The position numbers and the translations under genes were made by a program. Of a DNA stretch of 9,542 bases, positions 1 to 6,013 are shown piece after piece (position 1 is the stretch's first letter; each line of letters starts with the position of its first letter). The stretch spans positions 1 through 9,542 of the forward strand of contig CALYBF010000052.1 of the NCBI GenBank assembly GCA_944393755.1, in the 5' to 3' direction. The notes beneath the pieces are model-generated. The model did not search any database and was not told where the DNA came from. It saw only the letters and a list, made by a program, of their open reading frames with translations. Source of the stretch: an uncultured Clostridia bacterium. Lineage in GTDB: Bacteria > Bacillota > Clostridia > TANB77 > CAG-508.

Positions 1-123
1 ATTTTTACCATTAACAATTCTGTATTTTATAGAACTTAATATATGGTAAATTTTTCTAATTACTTTATAAATAAAACTATCTTTTTTTATAAATCTTTTA
101 ACAAAATTTTTAAGTTTTTGCAT
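1..123 (-). CDS. Partial CDS, N-terminus only; unknown, next gene of the polysaccharide-type operon
   Basis: Forty-one codons are open from an ATG at 121-123 to the left window edge, so only the N-terminus is seen. The start is fixed by a good ribosome site, AGGAAGG at 132-138, which overlaps the stop codon of the upstream gene with about 8 bases to the ATG. The peptide begins MQKLKNFVKRFIKKD and is strongly basic and amphipathic, with no signal peptide and no recognisable domain yet. Basic N-termini like this occur on membrane-associated glycosyltransferases, and the two upstream genes suggest a polysaccharide locus, but the product cannot be named from this fragment. It lies 13 bases behind the preceding gene and is presumably co-transcribed with it. 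Confidence 0.7.
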   Translation of the reverse strand, partial: MQKLKNFVKRFIKKDSFIYKVIRKIYHILSSIKYRIVNGKN

Positions 124-136
124 AAAAAATACCTTC

Positions 137-1129
137 CTATATTTCTAAAAATTGTTCTATATTTTGTTTAACTTTTTTATTATATTCTTCTTTCCATTTT
201 TTATATTCTTCAATAACGATTTTTTTATTATTTAAGCACTTTTCTACTATTTTACCATTTTCTATTGGGTTATCTTCTGTTTTCGTTACAATATATTTAT
301 TTAATATTTCATTATCATCAAATAAATCTGATGTATTACCAATTATACAAGGAATACCTAGTTCCATACTTATAAAAAATACTGGATGGAAATATTCTGT
401 AAAAGATAAAGAAATATTAATATCATTTTTAATAACTTTATTAATTAATTCATCTTCATTAATATTTTCTATTTTATCAACAGTACTTTTAATTTCCATT
501 GTATTTAAGAAATCTGTCATTCTTTCATCTAATTCATTATAATTAATATTTGAATTATCAACCATTTTTCCAATGCATAGTTGGTTAAATATATTTTTAT
601 CCCAAGTATAATTTAAAGGATATATACCTATATTTATTAATTTCTCTTCTTTTTGTTCATTTACTACTTCTTCTCTGCTTTTTATTTTAGTTTTCTTCTC
701 TTCTTTTAAAATATAATTTTCCATTAAATATGAACATTTATATCCTAAACTTTTATAAACTTCATATTGTCCTTTTCTTAAAAACGCAATCTCATCAATT
801 TTTCCTTCTTTTGATAATTCTAATAATCTAAAGAAATTATTTCTTTCATATTCATAATATAAAAGGCTGTCTAATGTATTGCAAATTACTTTTACTTTTA
901 TATTTTTTTCATATAAATATTCAACTAGCTTGTCCCAACCAATTTCTAAACCGCTAAAAATAATTTGTTCTGCTCCATTTTTTATTTCTTCATCTATTAT
1001 CTTTATATTATTTTTATAGTCAAAGTCAGTCCAACCTAAATTTATCTCTCTTGTATTTTCAAACATATTTGTAATACATATATTATCTTCCTTCTTTTTA
1101 TCACCATATAGCAAAATATATTTTTTCAT
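137..1129 (-). CDS. Glycosyltransferase-like protein (GT-B C-terminal half), polysaccharide operon
   Basis: This 330-residue soluble protein has no membrane helix or signal peptide. The clearest signal is at residues 242-270, SFTEYFHPVFF followed by SMELGIPCIIGNTSDLF. It resembles the donor-sugar site of GT-B fold (GT4-like) glycosyltransferases, where an Glu-containing helix (E245, E256 here) is followed by a G-x-P turn and a beta strand. The N-terminal half (about 50-135) looks like an alternating alpha/beta domain, and about 140-165 is a charged lysine/glutamate linker. The start has a ribosome site (AAAGGA, 1141-1146) that reaches back to the end of the upstream HAD-like gene 17 bases away, so the two are surely one operon. 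A sugar transferase or a non-catalytic relative acting on a surface glycan is inferred. The substrate is unknown, and family membership rests on one motif. Confidence 0.6.
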   Translation of the reverse strand: MKKYILLYGDKKKEDNICITNMFENTREINLGWTDFDYKNNIKIIDEEIKNGAEQIIFSGLEIGWDKLVEYLYEKNIKVKVICNTLDSLLYYEYERNNFFRLLELSKEGKIDEIAFLRKGQYEVYKSLGYKCSYLMENYILKEEKKTKIKSREEVVNEQKEEKLINIGIYPLNYTWDKNIFNQLCIGKMVDNSNINYNELDERMTDFLNTMEIKSTVDKIENINEDELINKVIKNDINISLSFTEYFHPVFFISMELGIPCIIGNTSDLFDDNEILNKYIVTKTEDNPIENGKIVEKCLNNKKIVIEEYKKWKEEYNKKVKQNIEQFLEI

Positions 1130-1146
1130 TAAAAATATTTTCCTTT

Positions 1147-3069
1147 CTAATTTCCTTTTTTTAATATTTTTCTTACAAATGCTTTAAAGTTCAATATTAT
1201 ATTCATATAACCTAAATTATTGTATACAATAAAAGCTTCTTTCCAACTTTCATTTCTTAATATATTTCTACATTTAAATATATTTAATTTTTGAATACCT
1301 TTTAACTTGTCATCTTTTTCTACATATTCAGCAGTTCCAAAAGTATCATTAAATACCATACTATAATATGCTTCTATTAATTCTTTGCTTGGATCTGTTT
1401 TTATTCTTTTTATTAAATCATATACATATCCTTTTGTTTCTTCTGCTTCATATGGATGATATTTCATATATTCATTAATTACTTTTGCACCTTCAAACAT
1501 ACCTTCTTGCATTGGTTTTATATATTTTTTTACTATATCTGTTTCTTCTTCCTTGGCTCTTCTTATTGCCTTTCCTTCTTTGTAACCTGTTACACTTCCT
1601 GTTCCCGGGTTGTATATCCACTCTAATAATGTAATCATACTTGCAACTTCATTGTCTCTTATGTTTTTATCATTTAAATAACTTATTTTATATGTATTTT
1701 TTGGTTGTAAATTATAATAATCATATAATGTAAGATAATATCCACCTATTTTCTTGTTTGTAAAAATATGTGCTAAATTATCTTGAATAGTACCTCTCCA
1801 TCCTATATCTACCATAAACATTGCTTTTTCATCATTTACTATATTTTTAGATTTTTCAAAATATTCAAGTAGTTCTTCTTTCTTTATTTTTAACTCTTTA
1901 TTTACATCTTCTACAAATTCTTTATCTTCAAACAATTCTTGTACTTTTACATCAAACCAAGGACATAATATTTTTTCTTCAATATCAATATTGTATTTAT
2001 CCATATATTTTTGATATGGTTTTATATCTATTGCTAAAGTCTTAAATAGAGCTTTCATACTTTGCTCTCTATATTGAGACCATAATCTTAATAATTCCAT
2101 AATAGACATCTCTTTTAATGAAGCTGAAAATGTTCCCATCCTACTAACTTCTATAATATCACAATCTGGTAATTCTACACCAAATGGGTTATCATCTTTT
2201 ATTATTTGATGAATTTTTATAAAAGTTTCCCCTTCTCTTGTTGCATAATATACATTATCTATATTGTTCTTAATTGCATATTCAACAATAGAATATCCAA
2301 AGAAATATAGTAGTGGTGCTAATTCTACACCAGTATTAAATAATTTTTCTTCTTTGGTTTTTCCTTGTTTTTTTACATTTGATAAATCAAATTCAAATTT
2401 TCTTCCTTTTTCTGGCACAAAATTAAATTCTTGTTTTGTTGTTTTTATAGTTTTGATTCCTAAACTATTTGCCATTTCTATATCTGAATATTGGTTATCA
2501 CCTACATGTATATGTTCTTCTGGTTTTATTCCTAATTCTTCTTCCGCTTTTTTATATAAATTACCTGTTCTTTTATTTAATAAATAATCTGCTGAGCTAT
2601 ATATTTTTTCTATTTTTACAGGCAAGTTTAAATAATCTAATAATTCTTTTAAACTATTAGAATCCATATAAAAGTCTGAAATACAATACATTTTTAAATC
2701 TTTATATTTTTCAAATATAGGTAATATTTCAGGATTAATATATATCACTCTTTTTTCTTGTTCAATTTCTTCTCTTAATAATTCTTCTTCTATATCTAAT
2801 TTTTCTTCAAAAATTTTGTCTTCTAGAATTTTAAATACATCTAAAATTCTACACTCTTCGTCAAAACCATTTTCTTTATTTTTCTTACACTCTTCGGCTT
2901 CTATCTCGTCTCTTGTTTTTAATATTTCATATATATTTTTATATTTTTCTTTTAATTTCTTTTCATATTTTAATACTATATATCTTGCAGTTGCAAGCTT
3001 TACTTCCTCTGGATGACATTTTCTTTTTATTATTGTATCCCAAATATCAAAACTAATAATTTTTGGCAT
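1147..3069 (-). CDS. HAD-superfamily hydrolase-like protein, COG5610 type, with large C-terminal domain
   Basis: This 640-residue protein has an N-terminal HAD phosphatase-like domain (about 1-215). Motif I is SFDIWDT with the presumed nucleophile D8. Motif II is in ISDFYM (S131), motif III is one of the lysines near 166-174, and motif IV is HVGDNQYSD (G190-D191, D196). Position +2 of motif I is Trp10 instead of the usual acid/base Asp. FDxFDT/FDxWDT variants are, as far as I know, usual for this COG5610-like group. The C-terminal region holds two further conserved-looking blocks, VYYATREGETF (273-283) and MVDIGWRGTIQDN (419-431), which such proteins share in capsule and rhamnan-type loci. 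The tail ends in a basic amphipathic stretch (KAFVRKILKKG). The ribosome site AGAAAGG at 3080-3086 supports the ATG. It is the first gene of the leftward operon, just upstream of a glycosyltransferase-like gene, which suggests a role in surface polysaccharide assembly. The reaction is unknown. Confidence 0.8.
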   Translation of the reverse strand: MPKIISFDIWDTIIKRKCHPEEVKLATARYIVLKYEKKLKEKYKNIYEILKTRDEIEAEECKKNKENGFDEECRILDVFKILEDKIFEEKLDIEEELLREEIEQEKRVIYINPEILPIFEKYKDLKMYCISDFYMDSNSLKELLDYLNLPVKIEKIYSSADYLLNKRTGNLYKKAEEELGIKPEEHIHVGDNQYSDIEMANSLGIKTIKTTKQEFNFVPEKGRKFEFDLSNVKKQGKTKEEKLFNTGVELAPLLYFFGYSIVEYAIKNNIDNVYYATREGETFIKIHQIIKDDNPFGVELPDCDIIEVSRMGTFSASLKEMSIMELLRLWSQYREQSMKALFKTLAIDIKPYQKYMDKYNIDIEEKILCPWFDVKVQELFEDKEFVEDVNKELKIKKEELLEYFEKSKNIVNDEKAMFMVDIGWRGTIQDNLAHIFTNKKIGGYYLTLYDYYNLQPKNTYKISYLNDKNIRDNEVASMITLLEWIYNPGTGSVTGYKEGKAIRRAKEEETDIVKKYIKPMQEGMFEGAKVINEYMKYHPYEAEETKGYVYDLIKRIKTDPSKELIEAYYSMVFNDTFGTAEYVEKDDKLKGIQKLNIFKCRNILRNESWKEAFIVYNNLGYMNIILNFKAFVRKILKKGN

Positions 3070-3099
3070 TATTCTTCAACCTTTCTTATTTTTTTATTG

Positions 3100-3128
3100 A
3101 TTTTATCATTTATTACTAATAATATCAA
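3100..3128 (-). promoter_or_regulatory. Sigma-A-type promoter of the polysaccharide-type operon
   Basis: On the minus strand TTGATA (3123-3128), a 17-base spacer and TAAAAT (3100-3105) form a near-consensus promoter. Transcription would start near 3093, leaving a leader of about 24 bases that contains the ribosome site of the 1147-3069 gene. It lies between the terminator of the upstream orphan gene and the first operon gene, exactly where a promoter is needed. The region is AT-rich, so chance matches are possible. Confidence 0.6.
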
Positions 3129-3149
3129 GTAAAAATATAAATTTCACAT

Positions 3150-3188
3150 TTATAAAACAAAGAAGACCCTATTAAAGAGCCTTCCTTG
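3150..3188 (-). terminator. Rho-independent terminator of the 216-residue orphan gene
   Basis: On the minus strand a 13-base-pair stem (arms 3176-3188 and 3158-3170, three G-T pairs) closes a five-base loop (3171-3175). It is followed by a T-rich run (3150-3157, TTTTATA). It begins 12 bases after the stop codon at 3200-3202 and separates the orphan gene from the polysaccharide-type operon. Confidence 0.8.
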
Positions 3189-3199
3189 TTTGTGGAATA

Positions 3200-3850
3200 C
3201 TACATTACATGCTCCATATAAAAATATGGACGAACATAAGCAGTAATGATACTGCCATCTAGCTTGTGATATCTCACAAACTCCTTAGAATCTTCGTTGC
3301 CTACAGTTACAGCAAAGCCTTCTTCTAGCGTCTTAGAATCAGACACCCAATAGTCAAAAGACCTTGTATGCCTTGGAAGCTTGTCCTCTTTAGTTCCAAT
3401 AAGCTCGTCAACTTCTTCAGTGAGCCTAGAAAGTCGTGGAACAAAATCTTCCATTCCTTGTACATGTCTTCCTATAACCTTTCCAGAAAGGTCAGAAAGT
3501 AGAGCACATCTGCATGCAAATGTTGGTAAATCAAAAAATGTATGCATCATATCTCCTATAATCTTTTCCAGATTAGAGATATAACTTGCTTCAAGCTTCA
3601 TCTCTAGCCGGAAAAAATTCTTTGGATATGGAGCATACCACATTCTGATTCTTCCATTATCAGAATCTATTTCTAGAACTTCTGCTCTAAACCTAACAGA
3701 CCGCTTAAGGTTAGAGCTACTAAAAACCTGCTCCTCACACCCACTTAGAGTTTCAGGTACTAGATATTCCCTTCTTTCTTCTGGACTTCTTAAGTCTATG
3801 TGATGCTTAAACTTTCTTCTTTCTCCATTTTCAATTGTAACAATTCGCAT
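3200..3850 (-). CDS. Uncharacterised 216-residue protein, compositionally foreign
   Basis: I do not recognise this protein. It looks soluble, with no signal peptide or membrane helix, and mixed alpha/beta. There is a charged N-terminus (1-30) and a beta-rich stretch around 51-90 (including RIRMWYAPYP). A cysteine pair sits at FACRC (111-115), an acidic helix at about 140-157, and an aromatic C-terminus. The ATG is well supported by AGAAAGGA at 3857-3864, 6 bases upstream. It has its own promoter (3920-3948) and terminator (3150-3188) and so is a one-gene transcription unit. Composition is unlike its neighbours: a sampled stretch (3241-3300) is 40% G+C against 22% in the adjacent operon (1201-1260), and 11 of 12 lysines are AAG where neighbours use mainly AAA. 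Leucines are mostly CTN rather than TTA. This suggests recent acquisition from a less AT-rich relative. No function is proposed. Confidence 0.8.
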   Translation of the reverse strand: MRIVTIENGERRKFKHHIDLRSPEERREYLVPETLSGCEEQVFSSSNLKRSVRFRAEVLEIDSDNGRIRMWYAPYPKNFFRLEMKLEASYISNLEKIIGDMMHTFFDLPTFACRCALLSDLSGKVIGRHVQGMEDFVPRLSRLTEEVDELIGTKEDKLPRHTRSFDYWVSDSKTLEEGFAVTVGNEDSKEFVRYHKLDGSIITAYVRPYFYMEHVM

Positions 3851-3894
3851 AACAAATCCTTTCTCTTAGGATGTAGTTTCCACAATTTATGCTA

Positions 3895-3912
3895 ATGTAG
3901 TTAATACTACAT
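3895..3912 (-). promoter_or_regulatory. Inverted repeat at the start of the orphan transcript, possible operator
   Basis: ATGTAGT (3895-3901) and ACTACAT (3906-3912) form perfect 7-base arms around TAAT. The element lies just downstream of the -10 box at 3920-3925, roughly at +1 to +18 of the predicted transcript. ATGTAGTT recurs at 3871-3878, 24 bases away in the same orientation. The position fits a repressor operator or a short leader hairpin, and no regulator is visible nearby. Confidence 0.4.
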
Positions 3913-3919
3913 ATGTAAT

Positions 3920-3948
3920 ATATTAACATATTTTACATAATATTTCAA
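3920..3948 (-). promoter_or_regulatory. Promoter of the orphan gene
   Basis: On the minus strand TTGAAA (3943-3948), a 17-base spacer and TAATAT (3920-3925) form a good sigma-A-type promoter. The predicted start near 3913 gives a leader of about 60 bases that contains the inverted repeat at 3895-3912 and the ribosome site at 3857-3864. Confidence 0.55.
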
Positions 3949-4023
3949 GAAAAAAGTAGTATAATTGTTCAGGTCTACCTTTAGTATTTATTATGATAGC
4001 ATCTTTAAGACATTTATTTTAAA

Positions 4024-4207
4024 TTACATAACATATAATACTATACGAAATGAAATATTTTCACTAGCTTCTCCATTGTTTCTTTGACGCTTAAAAGCTG
4101 AAATAGAATCATTATTTTGTACGCCTATATATATCATAAATATCCAATTCCTTACCACTTGTCAATACTCCAATATCTACTTCTAATTTGAAATTACAAA
4201 TGTTTTT
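4024..4207 (-). pseudogene. Possible decayed coding remnant in the 457-base gap before ylbJ
   Basis: The gap 3851-4307 has no intact gene beyond the regulatory sites listed. Two overlapping minus-strand frames in it read like protein. Frame one (4112-4207) includes LEVDIGVLTSGKELDIYDIY. Frame two (open from 4161, stop at 4024-4026) includes IGVQNNDSISAFKRQ and then NNGEASENISF. They join into one continuous reading if a single TA unit is added back to the TA repeat at 4126-4134, as expected from loss of one repeat unit by slippage. No start codon with a ribosome site is present, so at most this is the 3' part of a dead gene. I do not recognise the family. It lies next to the foreign orphan gene and may belong to the same acquired segment. 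The rest of the gap (3949-4023 and 4208-4258) shows only AT-rich spacer. Confidence 0.3.
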
Positions 4208-4258
4208 TTAAAAAATAAAGAAATTAAAATTAAAGTAATTTAAGACTAACTTATTTAC

Positions 4259-4287
4259 TCATAATTCTATTATTTAAAACATAACAT
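4259..4287 (+). promoter_or_regulatory. Possible sigma-E-type sporulation promoter of ylbJ
   Basis: TCATAAT (4259-4265), a 14-base spacer and CATAACAT (4280-4287) match the Bacillus sigma-E consensus (KMATATT, 14-15 bases, CATACAMT) at 6 of 7 and 6 of 8 positions. In B. subtilis ylbJ belongs to the sigma-E regulon. Against it, the start would lie near 4294, giving a leader of only about 14 bases, and AT-rich DNA produces such matches by chance. Confidence 0.35.
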
Positions 4288-4307
4288 TTTAAAGTAAAGG
4301 AGAAATT

Positions 4308-5351
4308 ATGAAACCAAGTTTTTATGTTTTAAAATTAAAAAGAAGTATTTTACCATTAATTTTTTTAACATTTACTTTTTGCTTAGTAATATTTTCAAGT
4401 AGTAACCTTCAAGCAGTAAAATCTGGACTTACTTTATGGGCAAATTCAGTTGTTCCTTCACTTTTCCCATTTTTTGTTGCAACTGAAATACTAATGAATA
4501 CTAATATTATAAATGTTTTTGGGAAACTTCTAAATAGTTATATGAAGCCTTTATTTAATATACGAGGAGAAGGTTCTTTTGCTTTTATTATGGGCATTAT
4601 TAGTGGTTACCCAGTAGGTGCTAAAATAGCAAGTGAATTTAGAAAAAATAATATATGTAGTAAAGAAGAGTGTGAAAGATTACTTAGTTTTACTAATAAT
4701 TCAGGTCCTCTTTTTATAATTGGCACTGTTGGTATTTTAATGTATGGTAGTACTATAATTGGTTTGCTTCTTTTTATTACACATATTTTAGCAGGAATAA
4801 GTGTTGGAATTATCTTTAGATTTTGGAAAAGAGATACAAACTCTAATTTATCTTTTTCAAAAAGAAACGTGGAATACAAAACAGTATCTTTTTCAAATTT
4901 AGGAGAAGTTTTATCAAAAAGTATAACAAATAGTATTTCTACTATTTTTTTAATTGGTGGTTTTGTTGTTATATTTTCTTGTGTAATTTCTATATTAAAA
5001 GCAAGTGGAGTTTTAAATATTTTTACTTCTTTTATCTCTCCCATTTTTAACACTTTTAATATAGATACATCATTTATCTCTCCACTTATTTGTGGTTTTT
5101 TAGAAATCACAAATGGGATAAATTCTATCTCTCAAATTGCTTGTAAAAAACTTTCTATAAATTTAATTTTAACTGCATTTTTACTTGGTTTTGGTGGTTT
5201 ATCTGTTTTTTTACAAGTTTTAAGTATTACTTCAAAAACTGATTTATCGATTAAACCATATATTTATGGTAAGCTTTTACAAGGAATATTTGCTAGTTTT
5301 TATACATATATTTTTATTAACATTATACCTTTTTTTAATTTTGATATATAG
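4308..5351 (+). CDS. ylbJ: Sporulation integral membrane protein YlbJ/SpoVV (dipicolinic acid transport)
   Basis: This 347-residue polytopic membrane protein has about eight to ten hydrophobic segments. Family landmarks are WANSVVPSLFPFF (44-56), SGYPVGAKIASEF (99-111), NNSGPLFIIGTVG (130-142), LEITNGI (265-271) and GFGGLSVFLQ (294-303), the YlbJ pattern built on the nucleoside-recognition/gate fold. In B. subtilis YlbJ (SpoVV) is made in the mother cell, sits in the outer forespore membrane and is needed to move dipicolinic acid towards the spore. The protein is somewhat shorter than the Bacillus one (about 400 residues). The ATG is supported by AAAGGAG at 4296-4302, 5 bases upstream. It is followed with almost no gap by a small gene at 5363. 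A dipicolinate synthase subunit gene (dpaA) lies 1.6 kb away, converging on it, which fits a shared role in dipicolinic acid supply. Confidence 0.9.
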   Translation: MKPSFYVLKLKRSILPLIFLTFTFCLVIFSSSNLQAVKSGLTLWANSVVPSLFPFFVATEILMNTNIINVFGKLLNSYMKPLFNIRGEGSFAFIMGIISGYPVGAKIASEFRKNNICSKEECERLLSFTNNSGPLFIIGTVGILMYGSTIIGLLLFITHILAGISVGIIFRFWKRDTNSNLSFSKRNVEYKTVSFSNLGEVLSKSITNSISTIFLIGGFVVIFSCVISILKASGVLNIFTSFISPIFNTFNIDTSFISPLICGFLEITNGINSISQIACKKLSINLILTAFLLGFGGLSVFLQVLSITSKTDLSIKPYIYGKLLQGIFASFYTYIFINIIPFFNFDI

Positions 5352-5362
5352 GAGTGATTAGT

Positions 5363-5575
5363 TTGGAAAGAGATTTTTATAACAATTTTAATTCTAATTT
5401 TACAGATTATGGTCAAAACATTGATGACCCTATGTTTAACCCTATTATGCAATATGAACAAGCTTTTTATTATTACAAATACCTTTGTATGCAAATGGAC
5501 TATAAAATCAAGTGTAAAGAATTTGAAAAATTATCAAATAACCAAGAAAATAAGAGTGGTAGAAGAATAGAATAA
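5363..5575 (+). CDS. Small uncharacterised protein co-transcribed with ylbJ, probable TTG start
   Basis: The frame can be read from GTG at 5354, but the only ribosome site, AGGAG at 5350-5354, touches that GTG. The TTG at 5363-5365 sits at the right distance (8 bases), so I choose TTG and a 70-residue product beginning MERDFYNNFNSNF. The protein is polar and rich in Tyr, Asn and Phe, with no membrane helix or signal peptide. Its centre (NPIMQYEQAFYYYKYLCMQM, residues 27-46) looks like an amphipathic aromatic helix, and the end is basic. I do not recognise the family. Translational coupling to ylbJ, whose stop codon lies within the ribosome site region, implies expression during sporulation, perhaps as a small spore or YlbJ-associated protein; that role is inference only. 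Confidence 0.7.
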   Translation: MERDFYNNFNSNFTDYGQNIDDPMFNPIMQYEQAFYYYKYLCMQMDYKIKCKEFEKLSNNQENKSGRRIE

Positions 5576-5604
5576 TTTACTTTTTAGAAAAAATATGTTA
5601 TAAT
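5576..5604 (+). promoter_or_regulatory. Promoter of the small membrane protein pair
   Basis: TTTACT (5576-5581), a 17-base spacer and a perfect TATAAT (5599-5604) lie directly after the stop of the preceding gene. Transcription would start near 5611. A TACGTT direct repeat (5610-5615 and 5619-5624) straddles that point and could bind a regulator. The next gene starts at 5647 with a strong ribosome site. This makes the two downstream small genes a separate unit from ylbJ. Confidence 0.55.
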
Positions 5605-5646
5605 TGTTTTACGTTGTATACGTTTCTAGTTTTTGGAGGTTTTACA

Positions 5647-5793
5647 ATGAAGGTAAAAGTAGCTTTTCTTATGGCTAGTGGTGCAGTCTTTACATTTGTA
5701 AGTTTGATTATTTATCGGGCAGGATTTTTGGAAGGATATAAGACTGGTTACACTAACCAAGCTGAAGTTTCATCAAGAAGAACTGAGCATTAA
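5647..5793 (+). CDS. Small single-pass membrane protein with GYxxGY motif (48 residues)
   Basis: An ATG at 5647 follows a strong ribosome site (GGAGGT, about 5635-5640) and a TATAAT promoter, and the frame runs 48 codons to TAA at 5791-5793. The product starts MKVKVAFLMASG. It has one membrane helix at about residues 4-22, then a juxtamembrane RAGFLEGYKTGY stretch (24-35) with glycines every fourth residue, each of the last three followed by an aromatic residue, and a short polar tail. I do not recognise it. The GYxxGY spacing is the same as in the next gene, 31 bases downstream, so the two look like divergent paralogues or partners. Glycine every fourth position is a classic helix-packing pattern, so self-association at the membrane is plausible but inferred. 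The length is far below usual gene-calling cutoffs. Confidence 0.7.
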   Translation: MKVKVAFLMASGAVFTFVSLIIYRAGFLEGYKTGYTNQAEVSSRRTEH

Positions 5794-5824
5794 AAAACTT
5801 CCAAGAAAAGGGGTTTAATAACAA

Positions 5825-6001
5825 ATGTTACAAAACCTAATTTTTGTATTTTGTGTTTTTATTTTCATATTGATAGTAGGCATTATTATAGCCCATGGAG
5901 AAGGCTACAAAAGTGGCTACAAAAGTGGCTACATAAGTGGCTACGAAACTGGCTATAAAAGATGCTATAAATACGATAATATTACTGATATGGATATTTA
6001 A
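5825..6001 (+). CDS. Small membrane protein with tandem GYxx repeats (58 residues)
   Basis: The ATG at 5825 follows AAAAGGGG at 5806-5813 (11 bases, slightly long), and the frame ends at TAA 5999-6001. A hydrophobic helix spans about residues 4-23. It is followed by AHGEGYKSGYKSGY and then ISGYETGYKRCYKY, five consecutive GYxx units (residues 27-46) plus a degenerate CYKY, and a short acidic tail (DNITDMDI). The repeat is encoded by near-identical 12-base units, so it grew by tandem duplication. Similar G/Y or G-x3 repeats are known from other proteins, such as the deca-GX3 segment of Yae1/Lto1 and the GxxxG repeats of FliH, but nothing else links it to those. It shares the motif and layout of the 48-residue protein upstream and is followed by a strong terminator. 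Function is unknown; an oligomeric membrane scaffold is a guess. Confidence 0.75.
   Translation: MLQNLIFVFCVFIFILIVGIIIAHGEGYKSGYKSGYISGYETGYKRCYKYDNITDMDI
5903..5971 (+). repeat. 12-base tandem repeat inside the 58-residue gene
   Basis: Units GGCTACAAAAGT at 5903-5914 and 5915-5926 are identical. The next, 5927-5938 (GGCTACATAAGT), 5939-5950 (GGCTACGAAACT) and 5951-5962 (GGCTATAAAAGA), differ progressively, and a partial unit TGCTATAAA follows at 5963-5971. Each full unit encodes Gly-Tyr-x-x, and the unit length keeps the frame. Synonymous positions are largely conserved, which indicates recent expansion rather than ancient selection alone. Confidence 0.9.
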
Positions 6002-6013
6002 CAAAATACATTT

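Noticed and set aside
4147..4175. Minus-strand TTGACA with an AT-rich -10 inside the gap as a promoter
   Set aside because: It lies inside the protein-like remnant frame and no intact gene follows it before the orphan's own, better placed promoter.
4607..5110. Long minus-strand open frame (167 codons) opposite ylbJ
   Set aside because: It has no ribosome site and lies entirely antisense to a well-supported family member; low-stop AT-rich coding sequence creates such shadows.
5354..5356. GTG as the start of the small gene after ylbJ
   Set aside because: The ribosome site directly abuts this codon, leaving no spacing; the TTG at 5363 has normal spacing.
5903..5971. Repeated 12-base units as a CRISPR or regulatory iteron array
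   Set aside because: Units are contiguous without spacers, keep an open frame and encode GYxx repeats, so this is a coding tandem repeat.
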